Positions 10,527 to 23,310 of a stretch of 64,000 bases of DNA are shown one piece after another. The DNA lies in assembly GCA_006384855.1 (NCBI GenBank), contig VCJN01003482.1:1-64000 (forward strand). Direction: 5' to 3'. Under the pieces are notes generated by a model. It did not search any database and was not told the origin of the DNA. It saw only the letters and a list, made by a program, of their open reading frames with translations. Both the position numbers and the translations under genes were made by a program. The DNA comes from Tetraselmis striata. Its lineage: Eukaryota > Chlorophyta > Chlorodendrophyceae > Chlorodendrales > Chlorodendraceae. Position 1 is the stretch's first letter. Each line of letters starts with the position of its first letter.

Positions 10527-11870
10527 CACCCCTCCACATATGTTTGGGGTCCCTTTTCGGCAGTCTCAAGACTTCACAAGTCTAGGGTACCTGAACGTAG
10601 GGTATATGAGATGAAACCCTGGAATCTCAGAGGGCTTTATAAAACCTGCATGACGAGTGGCTCAAACCGAAACTTAATGACCTTTGACTAGGGAATCACG
10701 CTGCACCTGGTGCGTGGATGGGCGTCGCCTGCAACGGCACCAAAACCGGGGTCGGTATCACGCACACGCCGACGCGCGTGAATAGACAACCAAACGGCGG
10801 GATGGCCATGAACGCGTGAGGAAACACATTGGCGAGGGGCTCGGGTGCATTTGGTTGGGGTGCAGCCGTGTGGGCGGCGGCAAGTGCATGTCGCGTTGCG
10901 ATACTGGCATGGCATCAGTGTCGGCCACGCGCAGCAACACCCCCTTGGCTTCAAAACGCTATAACTTCTCAGGGTTTGCTCAGAAAAACTTTTTAAAATA
11001 TCACGCGATTCCTCGTTCAATTCTGCGTCGGGAACACTCTTCCATAACCACAAAATCGATTTTTTGGGTCTCCGGGAAAAATCCCCAAAGATGATCATCC
11101 AAGTTGCCCCTCACTGCCTCATGTGCCCACCCATATCGGGCGCGTGACTTTGCGCCAAGTGCGTGTCTAAGCCCCATACTCAGTTGCGTGAGAGCGTTAT
11201 GTATGTGGATGACCACGGACCACCAACACTTGGCATGTGCCACCTCCTAGCGATACACACATCTACCAGCCAAAATGCCATTTTCCACAGCAGTTTTCAA
11301 GGAATTTCATATTAATCAAAATCCACGCCCCTACCGCGCCACCCCGCCCACGAAAGGGTGCAACTGGCATTCCACCACGCGCCCCCATGGTAGAGCATTG
11401 CCCTACGCCAAGGGGGGCATCGAGCGCCTCTCCTACGTGCGTTCGCCACAGAAACAGCAGCATTTTCACCCCAAAACTGCTCCCCACAGTGGCCAACTTG
11501 ACGTTGGGGTGTCACGTCGTGCCTATAGCGACATGCTTTCAGTGGCCTACACGCACGGTGTGTGCAACTTATGCCAAGGGCCGTATCCACCGAGTTTGGT
11601 GCGACGAGTGCCGCTATTTCCATAGGTTTGGACGGTTGGCGCAACCCACAACTTTCTGGCGCCAACGCACCATGCAATGATTTCGCGTTTTTGAAAGGGC
11701 GCCCACAAATGGTCGCGTTGTCGCGCGGGTGGGTATAAAGCGCACAATAGGCGTTCGCCCGAACTATTCCCACTGTAGTTAGCATGTATGCACATGCAGC
11801 CGGCGTGATCCTCGCCCATGCATGCGCTTTGCGATCGAAAATGCAAAACCCGGACTTATGTGGAGGGGTG
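10527..11870. mobile_element. Array element E, copy 1
   Basis: TIR-bounded unit. Its left inverted repeat reads CACATATG, one base different from the right one (CACATAAG when reversed). It contains a TTTATAAAA motif near 10636 and no recognisable protein. An open frame of 147 codons (plus, 11237-11680) and one of 136 codons (minus, 10688-11098) have no features I can assign. Confidence 0.8.
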
Positions 11871-12046
11871 TGCGCCGCACCAAGCGCGCTCGACGAGGTC
11901 GCAATAAGGCGTCTTGGGACAGTGAGCCCTTTCGAGCCCGTGGCTCGCATGTGGATGCATCATGGGCATATGCAGCCAGTAGGAGCATTGGGGTGATTCA
12001 AACATGCCGCGTCGGCCGTATATGGCCGAATGACACATGGCCAACA

Positions 12047-13390
12047 CACCCCTCCACATATGTTTGGGGTCCCTTTTCGGCAGTCTCAAGACTTCACAAG
12101 TCTAGGGTACCTGAACGTAGGGTATATGAGATGAAACCCTGGAATCTCAGAGGGCTTTATAAAACCTGCATGACGAGTGGCTCAAACCGAAACTTAATGA
12201 CCTTTGACTAGGGAATCACGCTGCACCTGGTGCGTGGATGGGCGTCGCCTGCAACGGCACCAAAACCGGGGTCGGTATCACGCACACGCCGACGCGCGTG
12301 AATAGACAACCAAACGGCGGGATGGCCATGAACGCGTGAGGAAACACATTGGCGAGGGGCTCGGGTGCATTTGGTTGGGGTGCAGCCGTGTGGGCGGCGG
12401 CAAGTGCATGTCGCGTTGCGATACTGGCATGGCATCAGTGTCGGCCACGCGCAGCAACACCCCCTTGGCTTCAAAACGCTATAACTTCTCAGGGTTTGCT
12501 CAGAAAAACTTTTTAAAATATCACGCGATTCCTCGTTCAATTCTGCGTCGGGAACACTCTTCCATAACCACAAAATCGATTTTTTGGGTCTCCGGGAAAA
12601 ATCCCCAAAGATGATCATCCAAGTTGCCCCTCACTGCCTCATGTGCCCACCCATATCGGGCGCGTGGCTTTGCGCCAAGTGCGTGTCTAAGCCCCATACT
12701 CAGTTGCGTGAGAGCGTTATGTATGTGGATGACCACGGACCACCAACACTTGGCATGTGCCACCTCCTAGCGATACACACATCTACCAGCCAAAATGCCA
12801 TTTTCCACAGCAGTTTTCAAGGAATTTCATATTAATCAAAATCCACGCCCCTACCGCGCCACCCCGCCCACGAAAGGGTGCAACTGGCATTCCACCACGC
12901 GCCCCCATGGTAGAGCATTGCCCTACGCCAAGGGGGGCATCGAGCGCCTCTCCTACGTGCGTTCGCCACAGAAACAGCAGCATTTTCACCCCAAAACTGC
13001 TCCCCACAGTGGCCAACTTGACGTTGGGGTGTCACGTCGTGCCTATAGCGACATGCTTTCAGTGGCCTACACGCACGGTGTGTGCAACTTATGCCAAGGG
13101 CCGTATCCACCGAGTTTGGTGCGACGAGTGCCGCTATTTCCATAGGTTTGGACGGTTGGCGCAACCCACAACTTTCTGGCGCCAACGCACCATGCAATGA
13201 TTTCGCGTTTTTGAAAGGGCGCCCACAAATGGTCGCGTTGTCGCGCGGGTGGGTATAAAGCGCACAATAGGCGTTCGCCCGAACTATTCCCACTGTAGTT
13301 AGCATGTATGCACATGCAGCCGGCGTGATCCTCGCCCATGCATGCGCTTTGCGATCGAAAATGCAAAACCCGGACTTATGTGGAGGGGTG
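12047..13390. mobile_element. Array element E, copy 2
   Basis: Same unit as copy 1, with the same CACATATG left end. It differs at very few positions, for example GGCGCGTGGC here against GGCGCGTGAC in copy 1. Followed by two S spacers in a row. Confidence 0.8.
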
Positions 13391-13745
13391 TGCGCCGCAC
13401 CAAGCGCGCTCGACGAGGTCGCAATAAGGCGTCTTGGGACAGTGAGCCCTTTCGAGCCCGTGGCTCGCATGTGGATGCATCATGGGCATATGCAGCCAGT
13501 AGGAGCATTGGGGTGATTCAAACATGCCGCGTCGGCCGTATATGGCCGAATGACACATGGCCAACACAGTGCGCCGCACCAAGCGCGCTCGACGAGGTCG
13601 CAATAAGGCGTCTTGGGACAGTGAGCCCTTTCGAGCCCGTGGCTCGCATGTGGATGCATCATGGGCATATGCAGCCAGTAGGAGCATTGGGGTGATTCAA
13701 ACATGCCGCGTCGGCCGTATATGGCCGAATGACACATGGCCAACA
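13391..13745. repeat. Double spacer S-S with a 3-base residue at the junction
   Basis: Two head-to-tail copies of the 174-bp spacer meet as CCAACA-CAG-TGCGCCGC. Elsewhere the same flanks, CCAACA and TGCGCCGC, enclose a whole E unit starting CAC and ending GTG. The three remaining bases (CAG) are what staggered excision of E would leave. Each spacer contains an imperfect palindrome CGGCCGTATATGGCCG. Confidence 0.75.
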
Positions 13746-15089
13746 CACCCCTCCACATAAGTTTGGGGTCCCTTTTCGGCAGTCTCAAGACTTCACAAGT
13801 CTAGGGTACCTGAACGTAGGGTATATGAGATGAAACCCTGGAATCTCAGAGGGCTTTATAAAACCTGCATGACGAGTGGCTCAAACCGAAACTTAATGAC
13901 CTTTGACTAGGGAATCACGCTGCACCTGGTGCGTGGATGGGCGTCGCCTGCAACGGCACCAAAACCGGGGTCGGTATCACGCACACGCCGACGCGCGTGA
14001 ATAGACAACCAAACGGCGGGATGACCATGAACGCGTGAGGAAACACATTGGCGAGGGGCTCGGGTGCATTTGGTTGGGGTGCAGCCGTGTGGGCGGCGGC
14101 AAGTGCATGTCGCGTTGCGATACTGGCATGGCATCAGTGTCGGCCACGCGCAGCAACACCCCCTTGGCTTCAAAACGCTATAACTTCTCAGGGTTTGCTC
14201 AGAAAAACTTTTTAAAATATCACGCGATTCCTCGTTCAATTCTGCGTCGGGAACACTCTTCCATAACCACAAAATCGATTTTTTGGGTCTCCGGGAAAAA
14301 TCCCCAAAGATGATCATCCAAGTTGCCCCTCACTGCCTCATGTGCCCACCCATATCGGGCGCGTGGCTTTGCGCCAAGTGCGTGTCTAAGCCCCATACTC
14401 AGTTGCGTGAGAGCGTTATGTATGTGGATGACCACGGACCACCAACACTTGGCATGTGCCACCTCCTAGCGATACACACATCTACCAGCCAAAATGCCAT
14501 TTTCCACAGCAGTTTTCAAGGAATTTCATATTAATCAAAATCCACGCCCCTACCGCGCCACCCCGCCCACGAAAGGGTGCAACTGGCATTCCACCACGCG
14601 CCCCCATGGTAGAGCATTGCCCTACGCCAAGGGGGGCATCGAGCGCCTCTCCTACGTGCGTTCGCCACAGAAACAGCAGCATTTTCACCCCAAAACTGCT
14701 CCCCACAGTGGCCAACTTGACGTTGGGGTGTCACGTCGTGCCTATAGCGACATGCTTTCAGTGGCCTACACGCACGGTGTGTGCAACTTATGCCAAGGGC
14801 CGTATCCACCGAGTTTGGTGCGACGAGTGCCGCTATTTCCATAGGTTTGGACGGTTGGCGCAACCCACAACTTTCTGGCGCCAACGCACCATGCAATGAT
14901 TTCGCGTTTTTGAAAGGGCGCCCACAAATGGTCGCGTTGTCGCGCGGGTGGGTATAAAGCGCACAATAGGCGTTCGCCCGAACTATTCCCACTGTAGTTA
15001 GCATGTATGCACATGCAGCCGGCGTGATCCTCGCCCATGCATGCGCTTTGCGATCGAAAATGCAAAACCCGGACTTATGTGGAGGGGTG
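13746..15089. mobile_element. Array element E, copy 3
   Basis: Left end reads CACATAAG, so its inverted repeats match perfectly over 17 bp. It has a private change at 14023 (GATGACCATG instead of GATGGCCATG). Confidence 0.8.
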
Positions 15090-15265
15090 TGCGCCGCACC
15101 AAGCGCGCTCGACGAGGTCGCAATAAGGCGTCTTGGGACAGTGAGCCCTTTCGAGCCCGTGGCTCGCATGTGGATGCATCATGGGCATATGCAGCCAGTA
15201 GGAGCATTGGGGTGATTCAAACATGCCGCGTCGGCCGTATATGGCCGAATGACACATGGCCAACA

Positions 15266-16609
15266 CACCCCTCCACATAAGTTTGGGGTCCCTTTTCGGC
15301 AGTCTCAAGACTTCACAAGTCTAGGGTACCTGAACGTAGGGTATATGAGATGAAACCCTGGAATCTCAGAGGGCTTTATAAAACCTGCATGACGAGTGGC
15401 TCAAACCGAAACTTAATGACCTTTGACTAGGGAATCACGCTGCACCTGGTGCGTGGATGGGCGTCGCCTGCAACGGCACCAAAACCGGGGTCGGTATCAC
15501 GCACACGCCGACGCGCGTGAATAGACAACCAAACGGCGGGATGGCCATGAACGCGTGAGGAAACACATTGGCGAGGGGCTCGGGTGCATTTGGTTGGGGT
15601 GCAGCCGTGTGGGCGGCGGCCAGTGCATGTCGCGTTGCGATAATGGCATGGCATCAGTGTCGGCCACGCGCAGCAACACCCCCTTGGCTTCAAAACGCTA
15701 TAACTTCTCAGGGTTTGCTCAGAAAAACTTTTTAAAATATCACGCGATTCCTCGTTCAATTCTGCGTCGGGAACACTCTTCCATAACCACAAAATCGATT
15801 TTTTGGGTCTCCGGGAAAAATCCCCAAAGATGATCATCCAAGTTGCCCCTCACTGCCTCATGTGCCCACCCATATCGGGCGCGTGGCTTTGCGCCAAGTG
15901 CGTGTCTAAGCCCCATACTCAGTTGCGTGAGAGCGTTATGTATGTGGATGACCACGGACCACCAACACTTGGCATGTGCCACCTCCTAGCGATACACACA
16001 TCTACCAGCCAAAATGCCATTTTCCACAGCAGTTTTCAAGGAATTTCATATTAATCAAAATCCACGCCCCTACCGCGCCACCCCGCCCACGAAAGGGTGC
16101 AACTGGCATTCCACCACGCGCCCCCATGGTAGAGCATTGCCCTACGCCAAGGGGGGCATCGAGCGCCTCTCCTACGTGCGTTCGCCACAGAAACAGCAGC
16201 ATTTTCACCCCAAAACTGCTCCCCACAGTGGCCAACTTGACGTTGGGGTGTCACGTCGTGCCTATAGCGACATGCTTTCAGTGGCCTACACGCACGGTGT
16301 GTGCAACTTATGCCAAGGGCCGTATCCACCGAGTTTGGTGCGACGAGTGCCGCTATTTCCATAGGTTTGGACGGTTGGCGCAACCCACAACTTTCTGGCG
16401 CCAACGCACCATGCAATGATTTCGCGTTTTTGAAAGGGCGCCCACAAATGGTCGCGTTGTCGCGCGGGTGGGTATAAAGCGCACAATAGGCGTTCGCCCG
16501 AACTATTCCCACTGTAGTTAGCATGTATGCACATGCAGCCGGCGTGATCCTCGCCCATGCATGCGCTTTGCGATCGAAAATGCAAAACCCGGACTTATGT
16601 GGAGGGGTG
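15266..16609. mobile_element. Array element E, copy 4 (right end of array)
   Basis: Perfect 17-bp inverted repeats, with private changes near 15621 and 15643. It ends in GGGGTG followed by TA at 16610-16611, after which unrelated DNA begins, with no S spacer on this side. Confidence 0.8.
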
Positions 16610-16744
16610 TATGTCTAATTCAGGATTTTTACTGCTGGTTCGGTACGGTATCGACCGGAGTCGTTAACTAAAGCACCGCAGGCGGATCGCCGCAACTCTA
16701 TCGCTGCATACGGGTTATTTAAGCGGCCGTAAGGATTACCCCGT

Positions 16745-16895
16745 ATATTTAAAAACGGCCGTCGTCGTCCCTGTAGACGCTGCAAGGGTTTCACTAGAAG
16801 TAGGTTTCCCGTGTTTTAGGGATTTAGGGTTTAGCATATATAGATACTGTTGCCAGCTTTAGTCCTGTCCCGGGAGCCGGGAAAAAAACCGGCGG
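16745..16895 (-). repeat. Dispersed repeat family D, copy 1 (partial)
   Basis: In reverse orientation this carries the family's marks: CCCGGGACAGGAC, GTGAAACCCTTGCAGCGTC and ACGGCCG. A TTTTAGGGATTTAGGG stretch lies inside it at about 16812-16829. Other copies are near 28.6, 44.2, 50.6 and 54.0 kb. Confidence 0.6.
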
Positions 16896-16939
16896 TGCAC
16901 TTCGCGGGTTCGGCCACAACGACAGGGGCGGTAGTAGTC

Positions 16940-17202
16940 GCTAGTAATTACATGAGCTAGCTGCAGAAGGCGATATCAGAAAATCACCAGAAAAGGACAA
17001 TCAGAAAGGTCCCCTACAACAACTGCGAGGTGTGAGCAGTAGCAAGAGAATAAGATGCAGAAAGGGCACGAGCCCGCGCATCAGACTTGGCCATCTGCAC
17101 ACACAATACCGGCAGATGTAGTAGTACTTTGCATTCTTGGCGGTAGTAGTAATCCTTAGTCGTAGTAGTACTTTGCATTCTCCCGACTCTACCCCGTGAC
17201 AA
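16940..17202 (-). mobile_element. Truncated LINE 3' end, copy 1
   Basis: The minus strand encodes VQMAKSDARARALSASYS and then a stop, matching the C-terminus of the LINE at 62.1 kb (VQMAKSDACARTHSASSH). It continues into the same 3' tail ending GCTAGCTCATGTAATTA. GGCGGTAGTAGT occurs at 16927-16938 and 17139-17150, a possible target duplication, though the right one is about 30 bp beyond the clear homology. Confidence 0.65.
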
Positions 17203-17756
17203 CCAAACCCATCAAAGAGGCTGTCATCGCCTCATCGGCGGTCGCTCCACCTGGTTACGCTTCCTGGTTACGCCACCTGGTTACGCTCCAAAAAGTTTTA
17301 CCTGGTTACGCTTCCGGTCGCTCGCTGCAGCCTGCTCGCGTATGTTATCCGGCATACCGGTAGTCGCTACTGGTGGTGGTCGCCACGCCGGTCAAGCGAC
17401 TATCCCAGCATTCCAGCAACAAATGTCGCGAGTGGTGCAGCGTGAGTTCAGACCCCAGAGCGCTGCATCTTTGACACAGGTGGAAGCCACCGAGTCCGCT
17501 GGTGTGCCGCCGCCGAGGTCTGTGTCCGCTGGTGTGCCGCGCCGCTGGGCGACGACCGGCTGCTCAGTCCGTCCGTTAAGGACTACCGAAGGTAACGGCC
17601 GCCCACGAGACCGACGAGATCACGCACACCGCAGCAGGCGCCGCACACAGACAGCACCCCGCGCCTGACCAGTCTTCAGTTCCCGCTGACGAGCGCACTG
17701 CCCCGCGCTGTGCCGATTGCAGGCGTAGGCGGGGCAACTCGCACGCGCTCGGCGCG
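17203..17756. other. Short tandem motifs upstream of the GT29 gene
   Basis: CACCTGGTTACGC-type units repeat four times at about 17245-17310. A GTCCGCTGGTGTGCCG unit occurs twice near 17500-17540. No gene is seen. Any promoter of the GT29 gene should lie here, but no element can be named. Confidence 0.45.
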
Positions 17757-20700
17757 ATGGGGCTCACCCCGCGGCGGCCTCACAGCGGCGGTGGCGGCCT
17801 GGCGCGCTGGGTGGCCCGCAACCTGCCCTCCCTGCTCGGGCTGGTCATGCTCACGTGGTGGGTCCAGCCACACGGACCCCGCTCCCCGACGCAGTCCATG
17901 CTCGAGGGTGTTAGAGACTGCAGGGGCTGGGCCGACGCCTGGGGGTGCCCTCAGGTTGGGGGGGGGGGGGGGGGGGCAGGGAGGAGGGGGGGGGCGACAT
18001 GCACGAGTAGCAGCGACTGGGCAGCAGGATGAGGCAGGTTGGGCAAGACAGCGCGCTCGTTTGTGTATTTTGATTGATTGCAAGCGCACACTGCCCTTGT
18101 ACACGGGTGGGGATGCACCTAGTAAGACCTCTTTTATAAGCTTAGGATTGGGGAAGCTACACATGGAAGCTATAGGAACTACAGTTGCTACAGGTGCGTC
18201 TACTTCCGCTACCTGTAGCACCTATAGTGTCGTCTTTACTTGACTTCTGTCAGCAAGAGCGGGCTCTTCTTCGTAGAGCAGGGTCATACGTGTCGGCACC
18301 CGGACATATGTATTGGATCACAAAGGCACCAAAACCACCGCCATGCTTCCGGGCATACTCAACGCTCGGTGCAGTGCAGCGACCCGACACCCTGAAGATG
18401 TCACTGCGGGCGGCGGACAGTGGCTCAGTTGCACCCAGTGGCAGTCAGGTCAGGCACCTGCAAGGTGGAGGGGGGTGTAAGAGGCCTGACTGAGGAGCGC
18501 CGCCGGCTGCTCCCCGCCCCCCGGTATCCGCTCCCACCCACTCCCCGCAGGTTGATCTTCCTGAGCACGCAGGACCTGCGCTTCCGGCAGCCGCTGGAGC
18601 AGCGGGTGCAGGTGACCGTGCACACGCACCCATCGCTGGAGGAGCCGGGCGACTGGCTGGGCTCGCCGGGGCGGGAGGAGGACTCGCCGGGGGAGGGCGA
18701 CGACGCGGAGCCGATGGACGAGGAGCTGCTGGAGGAGCAGCACGGCGCGCGCGGCGCGGACGACGTGCTGGGCGCGGGGGAGGAGGGCGGGGAGGGCGAC
18801 GAGGGGGAGGGGGAGGGGGAGGGGGAGGACGAGGAGCCGGGGAAGGTGGATCTCGACCTGCTGGGGCCGCCGCAGGTGGTGCCGCTGGGCGGGCAGGCGG
18901 CGGCGGAGGTGCGGTGACCCCCCCCCCCCCCCCCCCTTCTTCCCTCCTACCCCCCTCTGGCATTCAGGCGCTCCGCTGATGCCCGGGTCCGGGCTGCTTG
19001 GGCCGCAGGACGAGGTGTTTGAGGCCAACGAGGCGCCGGATGGCTCGCGCGTGGGCACCGTGGGCGGCACGCTTGTGGTGCTGGTGAGCGCGCCCACCCG
19101 GTAGCGCAGACCGCGCCTGGCGCTGCTCCGCTGGCCTGGCCGCAGCGGGCTTGCATTTGAGGGGAAGCGGGGGGGGGGGGGGGGGGGGGCTCTCTGTTCC
19201 CGATGGCCAGCCGAGTGAATCAACCCCCTTCCCTCCCCCCCTTTCCCTCCTCAGGCAGCGGAGGGCGCCAAGCCGAAAAACATCCATTCGGTGGAGGAAC
19301 ACCTGGCGGTGCGGGCCTCGTGCAGATCCAGCCAGCGCTGGGGCTAGGGCCGAGTACGACAGGGCCTCTTCCAGGCCAGGGCAGGGGGCTGCTATATAGG
19401 GGGCCAGGGCCCGGTCGTCATCTAGGAATGGAGCGCTGTGCTGCTGTGCCCATGTGTAGGTCCCAGGGCTAGGGCTAGGGCCAGGGATAGGGCTGGGTAA
19501 GGTGTGGATGTAGGTCCAGGGCAGGGTCTGGTTACAGGGCTAAGGCTAGGTCTTTGTCTACGTATATTTCCAGTGGCTCTCAGGGGCCAGCGGAACCCCC
19601 CCCCCCCCCCCCCCACACACACACACAATAGTCCGATACAAGTACGAATCTAGTTGTCGATCCGTACTGCGTGGCACCCTCTTGACTAACCTGCCCTGGT
19701 ACTGGTACTGTTACCACGCAAGTCAAGAGCGGGCCCGAACAAGATACTGCAGTACGGTAGTCATTGGTCAGGCGGCACATATTATACCATGATGCATTGC
19801 CAGCGCTACCATATTAAGGATTGCTTGCTGTCATAGTTGCTATGTTCTCCTTCACTCCTTGATACAAATACCAGAATTGTGTCGTACCTTATATTACATC
19901 CCGACATTAGATTCGGCATGTGACGACGACTGCGGACCAGGATCGGGAATTCTCCAGGACGAGTTACGAACAGCTGTCGAAGCATGTCCATAAGCTGCAG
20001 GCGGGGGATTGGCACGTTATGGTGCGTTGTGGGACGTTTGCTGGCGTCACTTATAGAATCAGTCTGGGTGGTTGTTGATATATGTAAGGCTGTGTCCATG
20101 TTCTGGGCCAGTGGGTAGGTCTCAGGATAGACCGACGGGTAGGGCTAGGGCTAGGGTCAGTTTCAGTTGTAGGCAAATCTAGCCCTAAAGTTAGCCCCTA
20201 AATCTATTTTATATAGTAATTAAATAATTACCTTGTATAATAGGTTTAGGGCTAGACTTAGGGCAGGATGTGGGTGGGGGCTCAGCAGGTACGATGGTAG
20301 GGCGGCGGTACTGCGCGGGCCTGAGCCCCCCCTCTCTCCCGTTGTCTTCCGCGAGCAGGGCGGGCTGTACGGCACCTACGGGAAGGAGGACACCCACGAC
20401 AAGCACAACGCCGCCAAGGTGGCGCGCGTGCACAAGGACCCAGCGGCCGAGCGGGACATGCAGCCGGGCTCGGTGCGCAAGCCGGCGCCGGGCACGCCCA
20501 AGGAGGGGCCCTCCTCGCCGCGCTACAAGCGCGAGTGGGACATCCAGCAGTTTGTCGCCACCGTCTCCGACCTCAAGGCCTTCCTGGTGCCCCCCCCCCC
20601 CCCCACACACACATACACACACACACCTCCCCCCTTCCCTCCCTTCCTCTGCCTGCCAACTGGGCCACAACTGGCGCAACGCCCCCTGGGCACCCACCCC

Positions 20701-23269
20701 AAAGCAAATACTGTCACCCCCACCGGCAGGATGGCACACGCATCGTCAGGTGCAAAGCACTTAAAAAGAGGGGCAGGGGGTGTCGAGGGGGTGCTGAGGG
20801 TCTTCACCAAACCCTAAACGCTCCACGACCCCGCGAAGTTCTGCGGGTCCGGCCAGTTCGGCCTGAATGCAGCTGAATCCTGCCAAAGTGGTCCGCGCTG
20901 AACGGAATTCAGGAGTGGATATAAAAGTGCTGGGGTCAGGGCTGGGCACTGCCGCCACGATGCTCCCAGAACTGCGCATACTGCGGGCTGCACTTGAACA
21001 CGGGCACTTTGGGTACGGGTGAAATGAGGCTGAATTCTGGCCGAATTCCTGAGTTCTGGCTGAGGTTTTATTATTTTGTCAGAATTTGACTGAAATCCAG
21101 CCAGTTTCGGCGCAAAGCCTCTCAAAAATGGCCTGAAGTGAATTCGAGTCAGACTTCTGGCGCACTTCTGTTGTGGCCTGAATTCAGCCTGAATTCTCGC
21201 CTGAACTGAGTTCAGCCTACTCTTTGAGAAGATTCAGCCGGGACTGAATTCAGCTGACATCTGGACTCGGGCCGGGTGTTGCGCGCAGCCCTGGTGCTGA
21301 CTGCCACCGCGGCCGGCTCCGCGGCACCCCACCCCCGCAGGGCAGCGACTTTGCGTACCCGGAGGAGCGCATGATCGTGACGCAGGAGAACTACGTGGAC
21401 ATCATGAAGGAGCGCCTGGGGGCGCGCACCGCGCGCGCGCTGCCCAAGGCCTACCCCTACCCGCGCCACAGAGGCGCGCCCCCTGCCCCTGTCCCCCCTG
21501 CCCCCCCTTACCCACAACCCGCGGGAGACCAAACTAGAGCAGGTACGGTTGCCAGTGAGTACACTGCAAATACGGACCGGCCCTGCCTGCCAGAGGTCAA
21601 ACGTGCTGGTGCCGGCGCACCTATACGAGCCCTTATTGTAAGCCTCAAACTGGGATTGCATGCCACCTATCAGAACATTCGTTACAGTTTCTCTATACCC
21701 CCGTCTGCATTGGACCTGTGGCAGGCGGGGCGGGCACTTGTCCGCAGTGCTCTCATTAACCCATCGGCGCCAAGAGGCGTCAGATGTCAAACCGTAACAC
21801 AACTATAGCAATTGTTCTTTTAGGTTGCCGGCACCAGAACACTAACGTTAAAGCAGTCCATGTCTTTGCGCCCTAATCTACGCGCCGGCTGACGCCTCCT
21901 GCTTGGTAGCGGTGCGGCGCTGAACCCCCTCCCCCCTCTCTCCCCCCCCCCCCCCCCCCCTCTCTTCACCCACCCACCCACCCACCCACACATCTTTCTC
22001 TCCCACCCGCGTAGGCAGCTGCCCGGGCGGCGCGGCAGACTGCCCCGCCGCGGCGCGCGAGGGGCCCAGCAACTTTTTCAAGACGTGCGCGCTCGTGGGC
22101 AACAGCGGCATCATGAAGCTGCAGAACTTTGGGCCGGTCATCGACTCGCACGACGCCATCATGCGCGTCAACCAGGTGCGCGGCAGGCTCGGTGGCGCGC
22201 CCGGCCAGGCCCCCCGGCGTGCGCCTTCGGCGAACCTAGGGAATAGGGCTTTGCTCAACCCTAAACTCTCCTGCGTGGTACCCGTGGTACATCGCTTTGG
22301 CATCGCTGCATATGACTGTTTTCAACTTCCCCGCGATGAAGGAAAGCCTGAATTTACCCGGGACTCTGTTCGAATCTTACACAAATAGAGCTCCAAATAT
22401 CCCACGCGATGTTGCAATCCAACTTATGGGGCCCGCGAGTAAAAGTTGAGACGATCCTCCCGCTCAGCGTATTTATCAGACAGATTGGTGTGCACTTCAA
22501 ATCCACGGCCGTGATACATTTGTGTAGTATCCGTGGATGTTAGGAAAACAAAAAATGGTTCTGCCGACTTGTGGAATTTTAGATATTGACACCTTAAGTT
22601 CAAATACGTGGTTTACAACATCGTCCACCCTTTCAGTTTTCCAGGTTTGGCCTTTCCGTTTTGCATAGTGGCAGTTTGTGTTGATTTTGGATGCATTAAA
22701 AGTACACCTACATGCAGATTATGTACACTGCAAGCCAGCTTGATAATTTACGTACATGGAGTTTGGAAACACCCCTTCCTCCTCAGCCTCATCTCGTGGA
22801 TGTGTGCGTGTGTGTGTGTGTGTGTGGGGGGGGGGGGGGTTAATTAGGCGTTGACATTGTGCACCGTGTAAGGTACGGCCGCACAAGCTCTGACAAAGCG
22901 CTTGCGAATTGGCAGGGGCCCGCGCGCGGGTACGAGGGCATCGTCGGCTCGCGCACCACCTTCCGCCTGCTCAACAAGAAGTGGGTCAGCATGTACGTCA
23001 CCAAGTTCGAGGGGCGCGGCGTGCTTATCCCCATCGAGTCCAAGAACTGCACCTACCTTGCCTCCCGCACCGGGCGCGGCTCCTTCGAGAAGCTGGCGGC
23101 CACGGTGAAGCGGCAGCGCCCTGACATCACCTCCTACTGGCTGTCCCAGGTGGGTACACCCGGGGTTTGGAATGGGGGAGGGGGGGGGGTGGGGGTCACT
23201 GCCTGCAGCATGCTCCTATCCCAAGCTGCTCCCCAGCAATGCGCCGCCTGGTGTGCTATCTCCCTCTCC

Positions 23270-23310
<41 letters not shown>

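Larger units (their letters stand above)
10525..16611. mobile_element. Tandem array of four TIR elements and four spacers (E-S-E-S-S-E-S-E), bounded by TA
   Basis: Four near-identical 1,344-bp units (E: 10527-11870, 12047-13390, 13746-15089, 15266-16609) each begin CACCCCTCCACATA and end TATGTGGAGGGGTG, so each has terminal inverted repeats of about 17 bp, with weaker matching to about 35. A 174-bp spacer (S) follows units 1 and 3 once and unit 2 twice, so unit starts are 1520, 1699 and 1520 bp apart. At the outer edges the repeats abut TA on both sides (10525-10526 and 16610-16611), the target duplication of Tc1/mariner-type elements. Inside the array the flanks are CA and TG instead. Copies differ at only a handful of bases. 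The longest open frame in each unit (212 codons, minus, e.g. 11312-11950) runs from S into E and resembles no transposase, so the unit looks non-autonomous. Confidence 0.85.

Noticed and set aside
11312-11950. 212-codon open frame repeated in the array units (minus strand)
   Set aside because: It is seen in all copies only because the copies are nearly identical; it crosses the E/S boundary, has no domain I recognise and no transposase motifs. Not called as a gene.
10525-16611. CRISPR-like or ordinary satellite array
   Set aside because: Units are 1.3 kb with inverted ends and a single constant spacer, in a eukaryotic intron-rich context; neither explanation fits.
18445-18963. 172-257-codon minus-strand frames rich in Pro and Ala
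   Set aside because: Antisense of the acidic GT29 exon and the C homopolymer; no independent support.
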